A stretch of DNA of 64,000 nucleotides from Reyranella sp. (GCF_004296935.1 NZ_SCVH01000075.1:1-64000), one strand, 5' to 3'; shown: positions 34,776 through 43,513, counted from the first letter of the stretch. Program-made: numbers and translations. Notes: generated from the letters alone by a model not told the origin.

Positions 34776-35696
34776 ATGTCTTCTTCCCATCATCTCGTGA
34801 CCGGCGCCACCTCGGGGATCGGACTGGAGCTGGCCGGCCGCCTGCTGGCCGATCCGACCTGCCGCCTCGTCGTCGGCGCGCGCCGCCCCGAGGCGGCGGC
34901 CGTGCTCCGGGCGCTGGCCGGCCCCGAGCGGTTGACGATTCTGCCGCTCGATCTGGCGTCGCTCGCTTCGACCACCACCTTCGCCGAGTTGGTGGAGAGG
35001 CACCTCGCCGGCGACAAGCTTGCGTCATTCGCGGCCAATGCCGGATTGCAGATCACCGGGCCGTGTCGCCTGACCGCCGACGGATACGAGGAAACGTTCC
35101 AGGCGAACTTCCTGGGGCATGCCGTGCTGATCGAGCGACTCCTGCCGCATCTCGCTCCGGGCGCACCGGTCATTCTGACCGCGAGCGGCACGCACGACCC
35201 GGCGATCCGGGCGGCACGGATGTTCGGCTTCCGGGGTGGGCTATTCGTCGGCGCCGACCGCGTCGCCAAGGGGGATCTCGACCCGGCTGCGTCGGTGAAG
35301 CAGCAGGGCATGGACCGCTACGCCACGTCGAAGCTCTGTGTCATCCTGCATGTCTATGCCCTGGCGCGGCGGGCGACGGCCGACGGTCCGCACTTCATCG
35401 CCTTCGATCCCGGTCTGATGCCGGGCACCGGCCTGGCACGCGAGCGGTCGGGTCTGGAACGTTGGGCCTGGTCGAATGTGCTGCCAGTGGTGGCCCGCGC
35501 CTTGCCGGGCACCAGCACGGCGCAGGCGTCGGGTGCCGCCTATGCCGAGCTTCTGACCGGCCGCGCCTTTCCCGGCGGCACCGGCCTGCACATCGACTTC
35601 ACGCTTGCCGAAGTGCCGAGCTCGCATGATTCTCGGTGCGAGGACTGGCAGGACGAGCTTCTCCGGTTTGTGGAACGCGTGGCGCTTGAGCGCTGA
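34776..35696 (+). CDS. SDR-family oxidoreductase
   Basis: A 306-residue short-chain dehydrogenase: the nucleotide motif TGATSGIGLELAGRL, the NAG motif (ANAGLQ), Ser in TASGTHD and the catalytic Tyr-Lys in YATSK. The protochlorophyllide-reductase-like length and the insert before YATSK suggest a reductase of aldehydes or steroids, but the substrate is unclear. GGAG lies nine bases before ATG 34776; ATG codons at 34761 and 34770 are alternatives. A TetR gene is divergent upstream; the next SDR gene follows after 38 bases. Confidence 0.87.
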   Translation: MSSSHHLVTGATSGIGLELAGRLLADPTCRLVVGARRPEAAAVLRALAGPERLTILPLDLASLASTTTFAELVERHLAGDKLASFAANAGLQITGPCRLTADGYEETFQANFLGHAVLIERLLPHLAPGAPVILTASGTHDPAIRAARMFGFRGGLFVGADRVAKGDLDPAASVKQQGMDRYATSKLCVILHVYALARRATADGPHFIAFDPGLMPGTGLARERSGLERWAWSNVLPVVARALPGTSTAQASGAAYAELLTGRAFPGGTGLHIDFTLAEVPSSHDSRCEDWQDELLRFVERVALER

Positions 35697-35734
35697 GCGT
35701 CGCGACGGCAGAGTGCCGACGAAGGAGAAACGCC

Positions 35735-36460
35735 ATGGCGAGAGACAGGGTCTGCGTCGTGATCGGCGCCGGCGACGCGACCGGCGGCGCGATCGCCCGC
35801 CGCTTCGCGCGCGAGGGCTTTACCGCCGTCGTCACGCGGCGCAGCGCCGACAAGCTGCAGCATCTGGTGGCCGAGATCGTGAAGGAGGGCGGCAAGGTCC
35901 ATCCCTTCGGTTCCGATGCGCGCGACGAGGCCGAGGTCGAGAAGCTCTTCCGCCAGGTCGAGACCGAGATCGGCGACATCGAAGTCTTCGTCTTCAACAT
36001 CGGCGGCAACGTCCGCTTCGACATCCGCGACACCACCGCCCGCGTCTACCGCAAGGTCTGGGAGATGACGGCCTTCGCCGGCTTCCTGACGGCGCGCGAG
36101 GCGGCCAAGGCGATGGTGCCGCGCGGCCGGGGTACCATGATCTTCACCGGCGCCACCGCGAGCCTGCGCGGCGGCCGCGGCTTCTCCGCCTTCGCCGGCG
36201 GCAAGCATGCGGTGCGGGCGCTGGCCCAGTCGATGGCGCGCGAGCTGGGCCCGCAGAACATCCATGTCGCCCATGTCGTGATCGACGGCGCCATCGACAC
36301 CGAATGGATAAAAGCCAACTTCCCCGAGCGCTACAACGCCGGCCCCGACGCCATCCTGGCGCCCGACGACATCGCCGAGGCCTACTGGCAGCTTCACCGC
36401 CAGAAGCGCAGCGCCTGGACCTTCGAGATGGACCTCAGGCCGTGGAAGGAGAGCTGGTAG
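35735..36460 (+). CDS. Atypical SDR lacking the catalytic tyrosine
   Basis: A 241-residue SDR-fold protein. The nucleotide motif is GAGDATGGAIARRF, and Ser is retained in TGATAS. The catalytic YxxxK is changed to FAGGK (F153, K157), so the usual proton donor is missing. The stretch QSMARELGPQNIHVAHVVIDGAIDT is shared, from memory, by a widespread SDR subgroup with the same change. It may act on a different chemistry or be a non-catalytic partner. AAGGAGA precedes the ATG by 6 bases. It follows the other SDR and precedes a lipoprotein gene on the opposite strand. Confidence 0.82.
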   Translation: MARDRVCVVIGAGDATGGAIARRFAREGFTAVVTRRSADKLQHLVAEIVKEGGKVHPFGSDARDEAEVEKLFRQVETEIGDIEVFVFNIGGNVRFDIRDTTARVYRKVWEMTAFAGFLTAREAAKAMVPRGRGTMIFTGATASLRGGRGFSAFAGGKHAVRALAQSMARELGPQNIHVAHVVIDGAIDTEWIKANFPERYNAGPDAILAPDDIAEAYWQLHRQKRSAWTFEMDLRPWKESW

Positions 36461-36477
36461 CGTCCGGCCCGAAGGCC

Positions 36478-36702
36478 CTATTTCTTCGGCGTGGTCGCGG
36501 CACCGACGCCGGCGCCCACCGCGCCGCCGATCAGGGCGCCGGGCAGGAGACCGATCGGCGTCACGGCGCCGATCAGGGCACCCGAACCGGCGCCGATGCC
36601 GCCACCGGTCACGGCGCGTTGGCCCCAGGTGTCGCCACAGGCGGCGAGGCTGAGCAGGACGGAGCCAAAGACGAAAGCCTTGGCGATGTTGGTGACGGCC
36701 AT
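36478..36702 (-). CDS. Glycine-zipper lipoprotein
   Basis: A 74-residue precursor. The signal FVFGSVLLSLAACGD has the lipobox with Cys at 22. The rest is Gly/Ala-rich with GxxxG repeats (GGGIGAGSGALIGAVTPIGLL and GALIGGAVGAGVGAATT), a glycine zipper that often inserts in or under the outer membrane. The start at 36702 has GGGGAG upstream. It lies between the SDR and the DUF4345-like gene, with no clear partner. Confidence 0.75.
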   Translation of the reverse strand: MAVTNIAKAFVFGSVLLSLAACGDTWGQRAVTGGGIGAGSGALIGAVTPIGLLPGALIGGAVGAGVGAATTPKK

Positions 36703-36742
36703 GGTGCGAAACTCCCCGTTGCGCTTCTGGAAGTCCACAGGG

Positions 36743-37165
36743 TTACGACGCGATGTGTCCTAAATGGGGCGCCAATCGGGCAATCCCCGGGAAATGCCGC
36801 CTTGATTTCGAGACGATGCGCACCTGCCACAGGCAGAGCAACGGCGCCACGAGGAGTTCCATCACCAGCGCTGCAATCACCGGCGGCGTGACCGCGTCGC
36901 CCAGCGCCATGCCGAGCATGCGTGCGAAGCCACCGGTGACGACCAGCGCCGTCAGAAATCTGAGGCGTCCGCCCATCGCCTCGATCCCGGGCACCGTGCT
37001 CCAGTAGCCGAGCCCGATCGCCAGCAGCAGCCCGCTGAGATAGCGGTGATGATTGTCGGTCCTGGTGCCGTCGGAAGCGCCGTGCACGATGCCCCACAAT
37101 CCCGACACCACCGGCAGCGCTGCCGCGATCGCGATCGAAAGCTGAAGGGCGCGTCTTTCCCACAT
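36743..37165 (-). CDS. DUF4345-like four-helix membrane protein
   Basis: A 140-residue membrane protein with about four helices (AIAAALPVVSGLWGIVHGA, YLSGLLLAIGLGYWSTVPGIE, FLTALVVTGGFARMLGMALG, VIAALVMELLVAPLLCLW). The DNHHRYLSGLLLAIGLG motif resembles DUF4345 proteins. The start at 37165 has AGGGAT directly upstream; longer frames have no membrane character. Function unknown. Confidence 0.78.
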   Translation of the reverse strand: MWERRALQLSIAIAAALPVVSGLWGIVHGASDGTRTDNHHRYLSGLLLAIGLGYWSTVPGIEAMGGRLRFLTALVVTGGFARMLGMALGDAVTPPVIAALVMELLVAPLLCLWQVRIVSKSRRHFPGIARLAPHLGHIAS

Positions 37166-37294
37166 ATCCCTGCTACGCGGGCGGAACGACTCCGGATCAG
37201 GACCGCTGTGGCTTGACCGCGCGAGTCGGTCGGTCCGACACTGCGGCGGGGAGGAAAGACCCTGGTCGAGGATCCCGACATCACCGTCTGGCTC

Positions 37295-37564
37295 ATGTTC
37301 GCGCCGTTCTGGCTGCTGGGCATCGCCGCCGTCTTCGGGGCCGTCTGGCACACGGTCCATTTCGCCGTCGTGCACCGCCGCGCCCAGGCCGCGGGCCACG
37401 TGCCCCGGACTTCGTTCTTCTCCCGATCGCTGCGGTGGCACGAGCTGAGCGACGATGGCCGCCACCATCTCAAGCGCGCCCTGATCGCCTTCGCCGTCTT
37501 CTTCGGCCTCTGCCTCGGCGGCATCGTGATGGGCGTCGTGGCCGCCTTCGTGATGCGGGTGTAG
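37295..37564 (+). CDS. Small two-helix membrane protein
   Basis: An 89-residue protein with hydrophobic helices near 3-25 and 62-86 and a basic loop between them. A GGGGAGG about 45 bases before the ATG is followed by an in-frame CTG, so a longer form with a CTG start is possible but unproven. The next gene begins 9 bases after its stop, so it is first of a three-gene plus-strand unit. No function is known. Confidence 0.62.
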   Translation: MFAPFWLLGIAAVFGAVWHTVHFAVVHRRAQAAGHVPRTSFFSRSLRWHELSDDGRHHLKRALIAFAVFFGLCLGGIVMGVVAAFVMRV

Positions 37565-37573
37565 GCTCCGTCC

Positions 37574-37960
37574 ATGCCCGTGCACTGGACGGTCTCCCAT
37601 TCCGCCCGGCTGGTCGTCGCCGTCGCCAAGGACGACGTCACCCCGGCCGACATCGAGCGCTATTTCGCCGGCATCACGGCCGACGGCGCCATGGCCTACG
37701 CCAAGATCTTCGAGATCACCCACACGCCCATGGCGCTGAGCGAAGCCAACCTGAAGGCGCTGGGCGAACGCGTCATCTACTACGCCCAGCACGGCCAGAT
37801 GGGGCCGGTGGCGATCGTCGCCGCCTCCGATGAAAGCTTCGCCCAGGCGCAGATCTTCGCCGCCGCGGCCCAGGTCCGCCGCCCGCTGGCGATCTTCCGT
37901 GAACTCCACGCCGCCCGTGCGTGGCTCGACGCTCAACCCTTGCCGCCCCAGACCGAGTGA
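37574..37960 (+). CDS. SpoIIAA-like/STAS-fold hypothetical protein
   Basis: A 128-residue soluble protein: HWTVSHSARLVVAVAKDDVT, ADIERYFAGITADGAMAYAK, FEITHT, GPVAIVAASDESFAQAQIF and LAIFRELHAARAWL. The alternating strands and helices fit the SpoIIAA-like (DUF3478-type) fold seen in many alphaproteobacterial proteins, but no ligand is known. Its stop overlaps the GTG start of the ion channel gene by four bases, so the two are translationally coupled. Confidence 0.72.
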   Translation: MPVHWTVSHSARLVVAVAKDDVTPADIERYFAGITADGAMAYAKIFEITHTPMALSEANLKALGERVIYYAQHGQMGPVAIVAASDESFAQAQIFAAAAQVRRPLAIFRELHAARAWLDAQPLPPQTE

Positions 37961-38640
37961 TCCGCAGCCGTCTGCTCCGCCGCGTGGCCTATGCCCGGCG
38001 CAACCGCTGCAGCGTGCTGGTGGCCGTGCTCTGCCTGTTCATCCTGCTCAATCCGCTGCTCTCGGGATCGATGGTCGGCGCCACGGCGCTCGCCGCCAGC
38101 CTGTTCGTGATCCTGATCCTGGCGGTGTGGGCGCTGCGCGTCCGCCAGCCGTTCGTCTGGGGTCTGGCGGCGCTCGCCTTCCTGACCATCGACGCGCTGG
38201 TGGCCGATCGCCTCGGCGAAACCTGGATACGCCCGCTGGCGCTCGCCGCCACTGCCGCCTTCATCAGCACCGTCACCGTGGCCCTGCTGCGCTACGTGCT
38301 CGACCGCCGCGCCATCACCACCGACAAGGTGTTCGGCGCCGTCGCCGCCTACATCCTGATCGCGCTTTCCTTCGCCAGCCTCTTCGGCCTGCTGCAGGTC
38401 TTCGAGCCGCAGGCCTTCAATGCCGCCGTGGCCCACGGGCCCGACGGCCGGCTCAACTGGTCGGACCTGATGTATTTTTCCTTCACCGTGCTGACCTCTA
38501 CCGGTTTCGGCGAGATCACGCCGGCCACGCCGCTGGCGCGCGCGCTGATTATCATCGAGCAGGTGCTGGGGGTCATGTACGTGGCCTTCCTGATCGCGCG
38601 CCTGGCCAACATGTACGGCCACGAGCGGCACCGGGGCTGA
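37957..38640 (+). CDS. Two-TM potassium-channel-like protein
   Basis: A 227-residue membrane protein whose GTG start overlaps the previous stop (GTGA). It has several N-terminal helices, then a pore segment LMYFSFTVLTSTGFGEITP flanked by helices FASLFGLL and LIIIEQVLGVMYVAFLIARL. The filter reads TSTGFGE, not the classic TVGYGD, so ion selectivity is uncertain. There is no nucleotide-binding or RCK domain. Coupling to the SpoIIAA-like protein is conserved-looking but unexplained. Confidence 0.8.
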   Translation: MIRSRLLRRVAYARRNRCSVLVAVLCLFILLNPLLSGSMVGATALAASLFVILILAVWALRVRQPFVWGLAALAFLTIDALVADRLGETWIRPLALAATAAFISTVTVALLRYVLDRRAITTDKVFGAVAAYILIALSFASLFGLLQVFEPQAFNAAVAHGPDGRLNWSDLMYFSFTVLTSTGFGEITPATPLARALIIIEQVLGVMYVAFLIARLANMYGHERHRG

Positions 38641-38734
38641 CGGGCGCCATTCGCACGTCGAACGGGTCGCATTGCCGCCGGATGTTCCGGCGCGGCGAGG
38701 GTCTATACTGGGGCCGGGTTCAAGGAGAGACGCC

Positions 38735-40360
38735 ATGGCCAACACAGCCGAAGCCACCACCGAGCGCTGGGACGCCATCGTCATCGGCGCCGGCCTGTCG
38801 GGCATGTACCAGCTCCTGAAGCTGCGCCAGATGGGCTTCAAGGCCCGCGTCTACGAGGCCGGTTCCGACGTCGGCGGCACCTGGTACTGGAACCGCTATC
38901 CCGGCTGCCGCTTCGATTCGGAGAGCTGGACCTACGGCTTCTCCTTCTCGCCCGAGGTGCTGAAGGAGTGGAGCTGGTCCGAGCATTTCTCCGGCCAGCC
39001 CGACAACCTGCGCTACTGCAACTTCCTCGCCGACAAGTTCGACCTGCGCCGCGACATCACCTTCAATGCCCGCGTGAAGGCGGCGCGCTGGGACGACGCG
39101 GCCGGCGAATGGGAAGCGGTCTTCGAGGATGGACGCCGCGCCCGCGCGCGCTTCCTGATCACCGCCATCGGGCCGCTGTCGGCGCCGACCATGCCGGTGA
39201 TCGAGGGCGCCGGCGATTTCAAGGGCGAGTGCTATCACACGGGCCTGTGGCCGCATCATCCCGTCAGCTTCGCCGGCAAGCGCGTGGCGGTGATCGGTAC
39301 CGGCGCCTCGGGGGTCCAGGCCATCACCGAGATCGCCAAGACCGTGGGCCATCTCACCGTGTTCCAGCGCACGCCCAACTGGTGCACGCCGCTGCGCAAC
39401 AGCAGGATCGCGCCCGAGGAGATGGAGGAGATCCGCGCCCGCTACGACCAGATCTTCGCCCAGTGCCGGGACAACTGGGGCTGCTTCATCCACACCGCCG
39501 ACCCGCGCCACGCGACCGAGGTGACGCCCGAGGAGCGCGAGGCCTTCTTCGAGAAGCTCTATGCCCTGCCCGGGTTCGCCTTCTGGCAGGGCAACTTCCG
39601 CGACGTGCTGATGGACAAGGATGCCAACGACGCGATGACGGCGTTCGTGACCAAGAAAATCCGCGCCCGCCTGAAGGACCAGAGGATCGCCGACAGACTG
39701 ATCCCGACCAACCACGGCTACGGCACGCGGCGCGTGCCGCTCGAGAGCGGCTACTACGAGGTCTATAACCAGCCCAACGTCAGGCTCGTGGACCTGCGCG
39801 AGAGGCCGATCGAGCGCATCACGGCAACGGGCATCAAGACCAGCGACGCCCAGTACGACTTCGACATGGTCATCTTCGCCACCGGCTTCGACGCCATCAC
39901 CGGCGCCTTCGACCGCATCGACATCACCGGCCGCGGCGGCCAGAAGCTCAGGCAGAAATGGGCCGACGGCCCGCACACCTATCTCGGCCTCAACGTAGAA
40001 GGCTTCCCCAACATGCTGACCCTGGTCGGCCCGCACAACGCCGCGACCTTCTGCAACATCCCGCGCTGCATCGAGCAGAACGTCGATTTCGTGACCACGC
40101 TGCTCGACCACATGCGGAAGAAGGGCCTGGCGCGCGTCGAGGCGACGCCGCAGGCGGAGGAGGCGTGGACCGCCCATGTCCACGACACCGGCTCGCGGCT
40201 GCTCGCCATGCAGGTCGATTCCTGGATGACCGGCGTCAACAAGAACGTCCCCGGCCGCCTCAAGCGCACCTTCATGGCCTACGCCGGCGGCGCGCCGAAA
40301 TACCGCCAGAAGTGCGAGGAGATTGCGGCCAACGGGTATGAGGGGTTTGCGCTGAGGTAG
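38735..40360 (+). CDS. Baeyer-Villiger-type flavin monooxygenase
   Basis: A 541-residue FAD/NADPH monooxygenase. The start at 38735 has AAGGAGA 6 bases upstream. The first Rossmann motif is IVIGAGLSGMYQLLKL. The Baeyer-Villiger fingerprint FxGxxxHTxxWP is matched by FKGECYHTGLWP (near 162-173), and the second Rossmann motif VIGTGASGVQAI follows. The length and a cyclohexanone-monooxygenase-like C-terminus (WMTGVNKNVPGRL) fit type I enzymes, which insert oxygen next to ketones. The partner pathway is not in the window; downstream lies the AT-richer NACHT island. Confidence 0.93.
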   Translation: MANTAEATTERWDAIVIGAGLSGMYQLLKLRQMGFKARVYEAGSDVGGTWYWNRYPGCRFDSESWTYGFSFSPEVLKEWSWSEHFSGQPDNLRYCNFLADKFDLRRDITFNARVKAARWDDAAGEWEAVFEDGRRARARFLITAIGPLSAPTMPVIEGAGDFKGECYHTGLWPHHPVSFAGKRVAVIGTGASGVQAITEIAKTVGHLTVFQRTPNWCTPLRNSRIAPEEMEEIRARYDQIFAQCRDNWGCFIHTADPRHATEVTPEEREAFFEKLYALPGFAFWQGNFRDVLMDKDANDAMTAFVTKKIRARLKDQRIADRLIPTNHGYGTRRVPLESGYYEVYNQPNVRLVDLRERPIERITATGIKTSDAQYDFDMVIFATGFDAITGAFDRIDITGRGGQKLRQKWADGPHTYLGLNVEGFPNMLTLVGPHNAATFCNIPRCIEQNVDFVTTLLDHMRKKGLARVEATPQAEEAWTAHVHDTGSRLLAMQVDSWMTGVNKNVPGRLKRTFMAYAGGAPKYRQKCEEIAANGYEGFALR

Positions 40361-40448
40361 CTCGAAGTTGAATTTTCATACTAAGGCTCAATCTCACGTA
40401 GACTAACCCTGAACTCTTTGGTTACCGTCCCCTTGGGGGGGCGCCAAA

Positions 40449-42584
40449 ATGTCTTGGTATCAATCGCTTGGGTTGCAATTCATTGCCCTTTTGGCGCTGG
40501 TGTTGGGTGTTCTTCTTGCGGCCTTCGCGGCGTATGTTCACATAAAGCGAAACACCTACACTGAGAAGCGCTTTAGCTTCTATGCGTTCTTAGCGTGTTG
40601 CCTGTTGGCCACGTCGTCGCTGTTCGTCTTGTTCAATGTTTCTCCATGGGAGCCGTTGCTTCGATATCTTGGCCTCCCAGTCGAGCCTGCATCTTTCAGT
40701 GATAAGGCCTTAGGGGTAGGCTTTGTGCTGGGCTTCATGGCGCTCGCCTCGCATTGGGCTCGGTCCTGGAATGGGCAGCTTACTCAATCCGGCGCAGAAG
40801 CACGCCTTCGCGGCGAGCAGACCTCTTTTTTGTCTGATGGACTAACTGAGTCATTTAGAATGATCCGCCGTGCTCCGCGGGATCCGCTGTTCGTTGAGCG
40901 GCGAAAGGTATTGGATGGAATACGCTTAGCATCTCCACTAATTGACCTTCCTTTTCATGAGCAAGTTCTGGATCTTGCCCAAGCAGCATGGCCTGAATTG
41001 CTTGTTGAACGAAACGCATGGACAGCGGAGACGAGGACATGGCGTGGAACAAACGCAGCTTTAGATCAACCATTTTGGATTGTGTGTTGTGTTGACCAAA
41101 GTGAATGGAATTCACTGCGATTGCGAGAGCAATTCCACCACGGAGCGAAGGCGGCGAGATTACCGAGGTTAGTGCTAGTTATCGATAACGACGCGGGCCG
41201 AGAGCAAATTCAGACGGATTTGATTTCGATGTCACCTGACGTAGAAATTATTAAGTTTGATGATTTGATTTCTCGCGCGCTCCCTCTTGCACAATATCGT
41301 CGAGAAATTGCCCGGCAATTCGCCGAACAGGATCTTCCGAACGCATCCTTCCCGGCAAAGAAAATATTTGCTCCAGCATCTATACGCACCGTGACGCTGG
41401 CCTTATCTGGTCAGATCCGCGAAAGCGATGTCGTTGAACAGTTCGAGGCGCACATCACCACTTGGATAGAAGGCGATCAAAATCGACAGATCGCCTTGCT
41501 CGGTGATTATGGACAGGGGAAGAGCACGGCAGTCTTAGCGCTGACATATCGAATGCTGTTTGATGAGGCATTTGCGAGAGCAACCGGTGGCCGCTTGCCA
41601 ATTCTAGTTCGGCTCACTGGCCAGAGTCCGAAGACATCTAGCCCAGAGGAATTGTTGAGCGCTTGGGGCGGTCGGTTTGGCCTCAACGGGCGAGCATTAT
41701 TGGCGTTGCATCGAGCAGGCAGGACGCTTCTTATATTTGATGCCTTTGATGAGATGGCCAATGTTTCCGACCACGCTGATCGGATTGATCACTTTTCAAT
41801 GTTATGGCGATTCGCCTGCCCCACTGGGAAAGTTTTGTTTACGGGCCGGCCGAATTTTTTCTTGGACGATGAAGAGTTAAAGAATGCCCTGCGCGTCGGT
41901 GAAGCTAGCGCGTCAGGCGCATATTGCCAGGCACTAAGAATACAGCCATTTGATCTGGATCAAATGAAGATTGCCTTGAGATGGATGGAGCCATATCGCC
42001 TCCGCGAATTTATCAAAGCAGTTACAGCGCAGGCCGAATTGCTGTCACTGGTTCGAAGGCCTAGCTTTCTTTTTCAAGTCTCACGTCTTTGGCACCTCGG
42101 CCTTCTCAGAATTGATAGTGATACAGTCTACTCGGCAAATGTCATATTGGACTTCATTTCTTACTCTCTAGATCGTCAAGTCGACAAGCAGGTGACGGAC
42201 ATTTCCCACGCACAGCAAGCGGCGAGATTCATTCCTTTGCGACGGTCAGAACTTGACTACTTTGTTAGCGGGTGTGCGATCGCAGCCCTAAGTGGCGGGC
42301 GAAGCAATAGCCTGTCAGCCGTTGAGTATCGGAAGACCATCGCCGAACTTATAGAGCGAGCACCGGAGTCTTGGTTTGGGTTGACGACCCACGATGGCGG
42401 CTCGGTGGGATTGCCTTTGTCGGAACGCATTCCTGATCTTGAGAAAAGAATCGAGTCATGCGCACATGCAGTAAGGACGCATGGTGTTCTCGAATTGGAC
42501 CCAGCGAGAGCCGACCACTACAAGTTTTCTCACAAGTCTTTTGCCGAAGCCCTAGCGGCTAATGCGATTGTTGCAGGGGGCTAA
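40449..42584 (+). CDS. Membrane NACHT NTPase, N-terminal part (ends at a frameshift)
   Basis: 711 residues. Three transmembrane helices lie near 8-30, 41-62 and 85-103. An unrecognised alpha/beta domain follows (about 200-305, with FWIVCCVDQ, RLVLVIDND and VEIIKFDDLI strands). Then comes a NACHT NTPase: Walker A LLGDYGQGKST (near 347-358), Walker B LLIFDAFDE (near 427-437) and FTGRPNFF. The segment FSHKSFAEALAANAIV at the end is the usual NACHT winged-helix/arm motif, but the frame stops 5 codons later at a five-G run. GGGGGG before the ATG is the ribosome site. Composition is much less GC-rich than the flanks, so the gene is probably acquired. STAND/NACHT proteins often act in phage defence. 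Confidence 0.82.
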   Translation: MSWYQSLGLQFIALLALVLGVLLAAFAAYVHIKRNTYTEKRFSFYAFLACCLLATSSLFVLFNVSPWEPLLRYLGLPVEPASFSDKALGVGFVLGFMALASHWARSWNGQLTQSGAEARLRGEQTSFLSDGLTESFRMIRRAPRDPLFVERRKVLDGIRLASPLIDLPFHEQVLDLAQAAWPELLVERNAWTAETRTWRGTNAALDQPFWIVCCVDQSEWNSLRLREQFHHGAKAARLPRLVLVIDNDAGREQIQTDLISMSPDVEIIKFDDLISRALPLAQYRREIARQFAEQDLPNASFPAKKIFAPASIRTVTLALSGQIRESDVVEQFEAHITTWIEGDQNRQIALLGDYGQGKSTAVLALTYRMLFDEAFARATGGRLPILVRLTGQSPKTSSPEELLSAWGGRFGLNGRALLALHRAGRTLLIFDAFDEMANVSDHADRIDHFSMLWRFACPTGKVLFTGRPNFFLDDEELKNALRVGEASASGAYCQALRIQPFDLDQMKIALRWMEPYRLREFIKAVTAQAELLSLVRRPSFLFQVSRLWHLGLLRIDSDTVYSANVILDFISYSLDRQVDKQVTDISHAQQAARFIPLRRSELDYFVSGCAIAALSGGRSNSLSAVEYRKTIAELIERAPESWFGLTTHDGGSVGLPLSERIPDLEKRIESCAHAVRTHGVLELDPARADHYKFSHKSFAEALAANAIVAGG

Positions 42585-43333
42585 GAGAACACCATGCTCT
42601 CTCGGTATTGTGGCGCGCCCTTCGCATGACGGACGTTCTGGCTCAACGGGTCGTTCTATCATTTGTTCGAGATATCGCGGTCGTTGGGGATCGGTCGAGC
42701 GATCTGAGAGAACCGGACGTATTCGCGAACTTGAGTCTCTCATCATCCTGGTTGGGAGGGCACGCGATGTGGCTCAATTCGAGGTTAGTATTCGAAGTTG
42801 TGGGAGCCCCTTTGAGCGTCGTTTCGATCTTTAGGAAGTATTTCCGCGTTGGGGACGCACAGCGGTTGGAAAGCGAAAGTGATCGCTTCGTGGCCCTTAT
42901 TTTTGGAGGAGCTGATACCAATCGAGAAGTCCGCGATCGACTAACGCAGATGTACTTTTGGACATTTGGCGCGGGATTATCCTTGGGTGCATTTTTCGCT
43001 GTTTACGAAGCATATACTTCAGTAGGCCGTGGAGATCTGTTGGGCACCTTCGGTCCGATAACAGCATTTTCTATGGGAGTAGTTTCCACCTTTGTGATCA
43101 TAGGCAGTTTAGGGATTCGTAGCTCGTCGAGATTGTTGCCGGCGCTCTACACTCGGCTGATATGGCGGTCCGACCTATTCTCGGATCCAGCTGCCACTGC
43201 CGCTGGACGAGCGATGGGATTGAGTAGAAAAACCTATCAGCTCTATATCGATAATGTCGTTGCGGCGGCTTTGCTTCCTGGGACACTGGCCGAGACCAAG
43301 GTCCAGATTCAAATTCCAGCCGCACCTGAATAG
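42585..43333 (+). pseudogene. C-terminal part of the NACHT protein in a shifted frame
   Basis: The frame beginning inside the preceding gene continues naturally as GLREHHALSVLWRALRMTDV, then VLSFVRDIAVV. It ends with two transmembrane helices (MYFWTFGAGLSLGAFFAVYEAY and TAFSMGVVSTFVIIGSLGI). There is no ribosome site at any internal start. One extra G in the run at 42576-42580 would join both parts into a protein of about 960 residues. It is therefore either a broken gene, a -1 programmed frameshift, or a sequencing error. As an independent gene it would start at TTG 42608 or ATG 42626, which I think less likely. Confidence 0.7.
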
Positions 43334-43365
43334 GACGGCCGTATGATCAGTGAAGCCGACACCCG

Positions 43366-43479
43366 CCCGCGGATCGGCGGTCCGTCGCGATTGGCACGCT
43401 CGACTTCGCGCGGCAGGGTCCGTCAGCGATCAAGGTAGAGCGAGATGTCGAGCAGCGTAAAGGAGACCGGCCGGCTCGA
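43366..43479 (-). pseudogene. Internal remnant of a D-aminoacylase-type amidohydrolase gene
   Basis: Read on the minus strand this gives [18 protein letters not shown], a TGA stop where the intact gene has Trp, then RTLPREVERANRDGPPIRG. The intact gene at 43624-45345 carries the same 38-codon segment (encoded at about 44456-44558); I count 26 of 38 identical positions. Nothing on either side continues the similarity. It is a decayed piece of a second copy, placed between the NACHT island and the intact gene. Confidence 0.78.
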
Positions 43480-43513
43480 TCCCCCTGTTCGCGGATTTCG
43501 CGAAGAGGAGGTA

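Noticed and set aside
40435-40441. Seven-G run upstream of the NACHT start as a separate phase-variation site
   Set aside because: It is the likely ribosome site; no second allele can be seen, so it is only mentioned in the frameshift finding.
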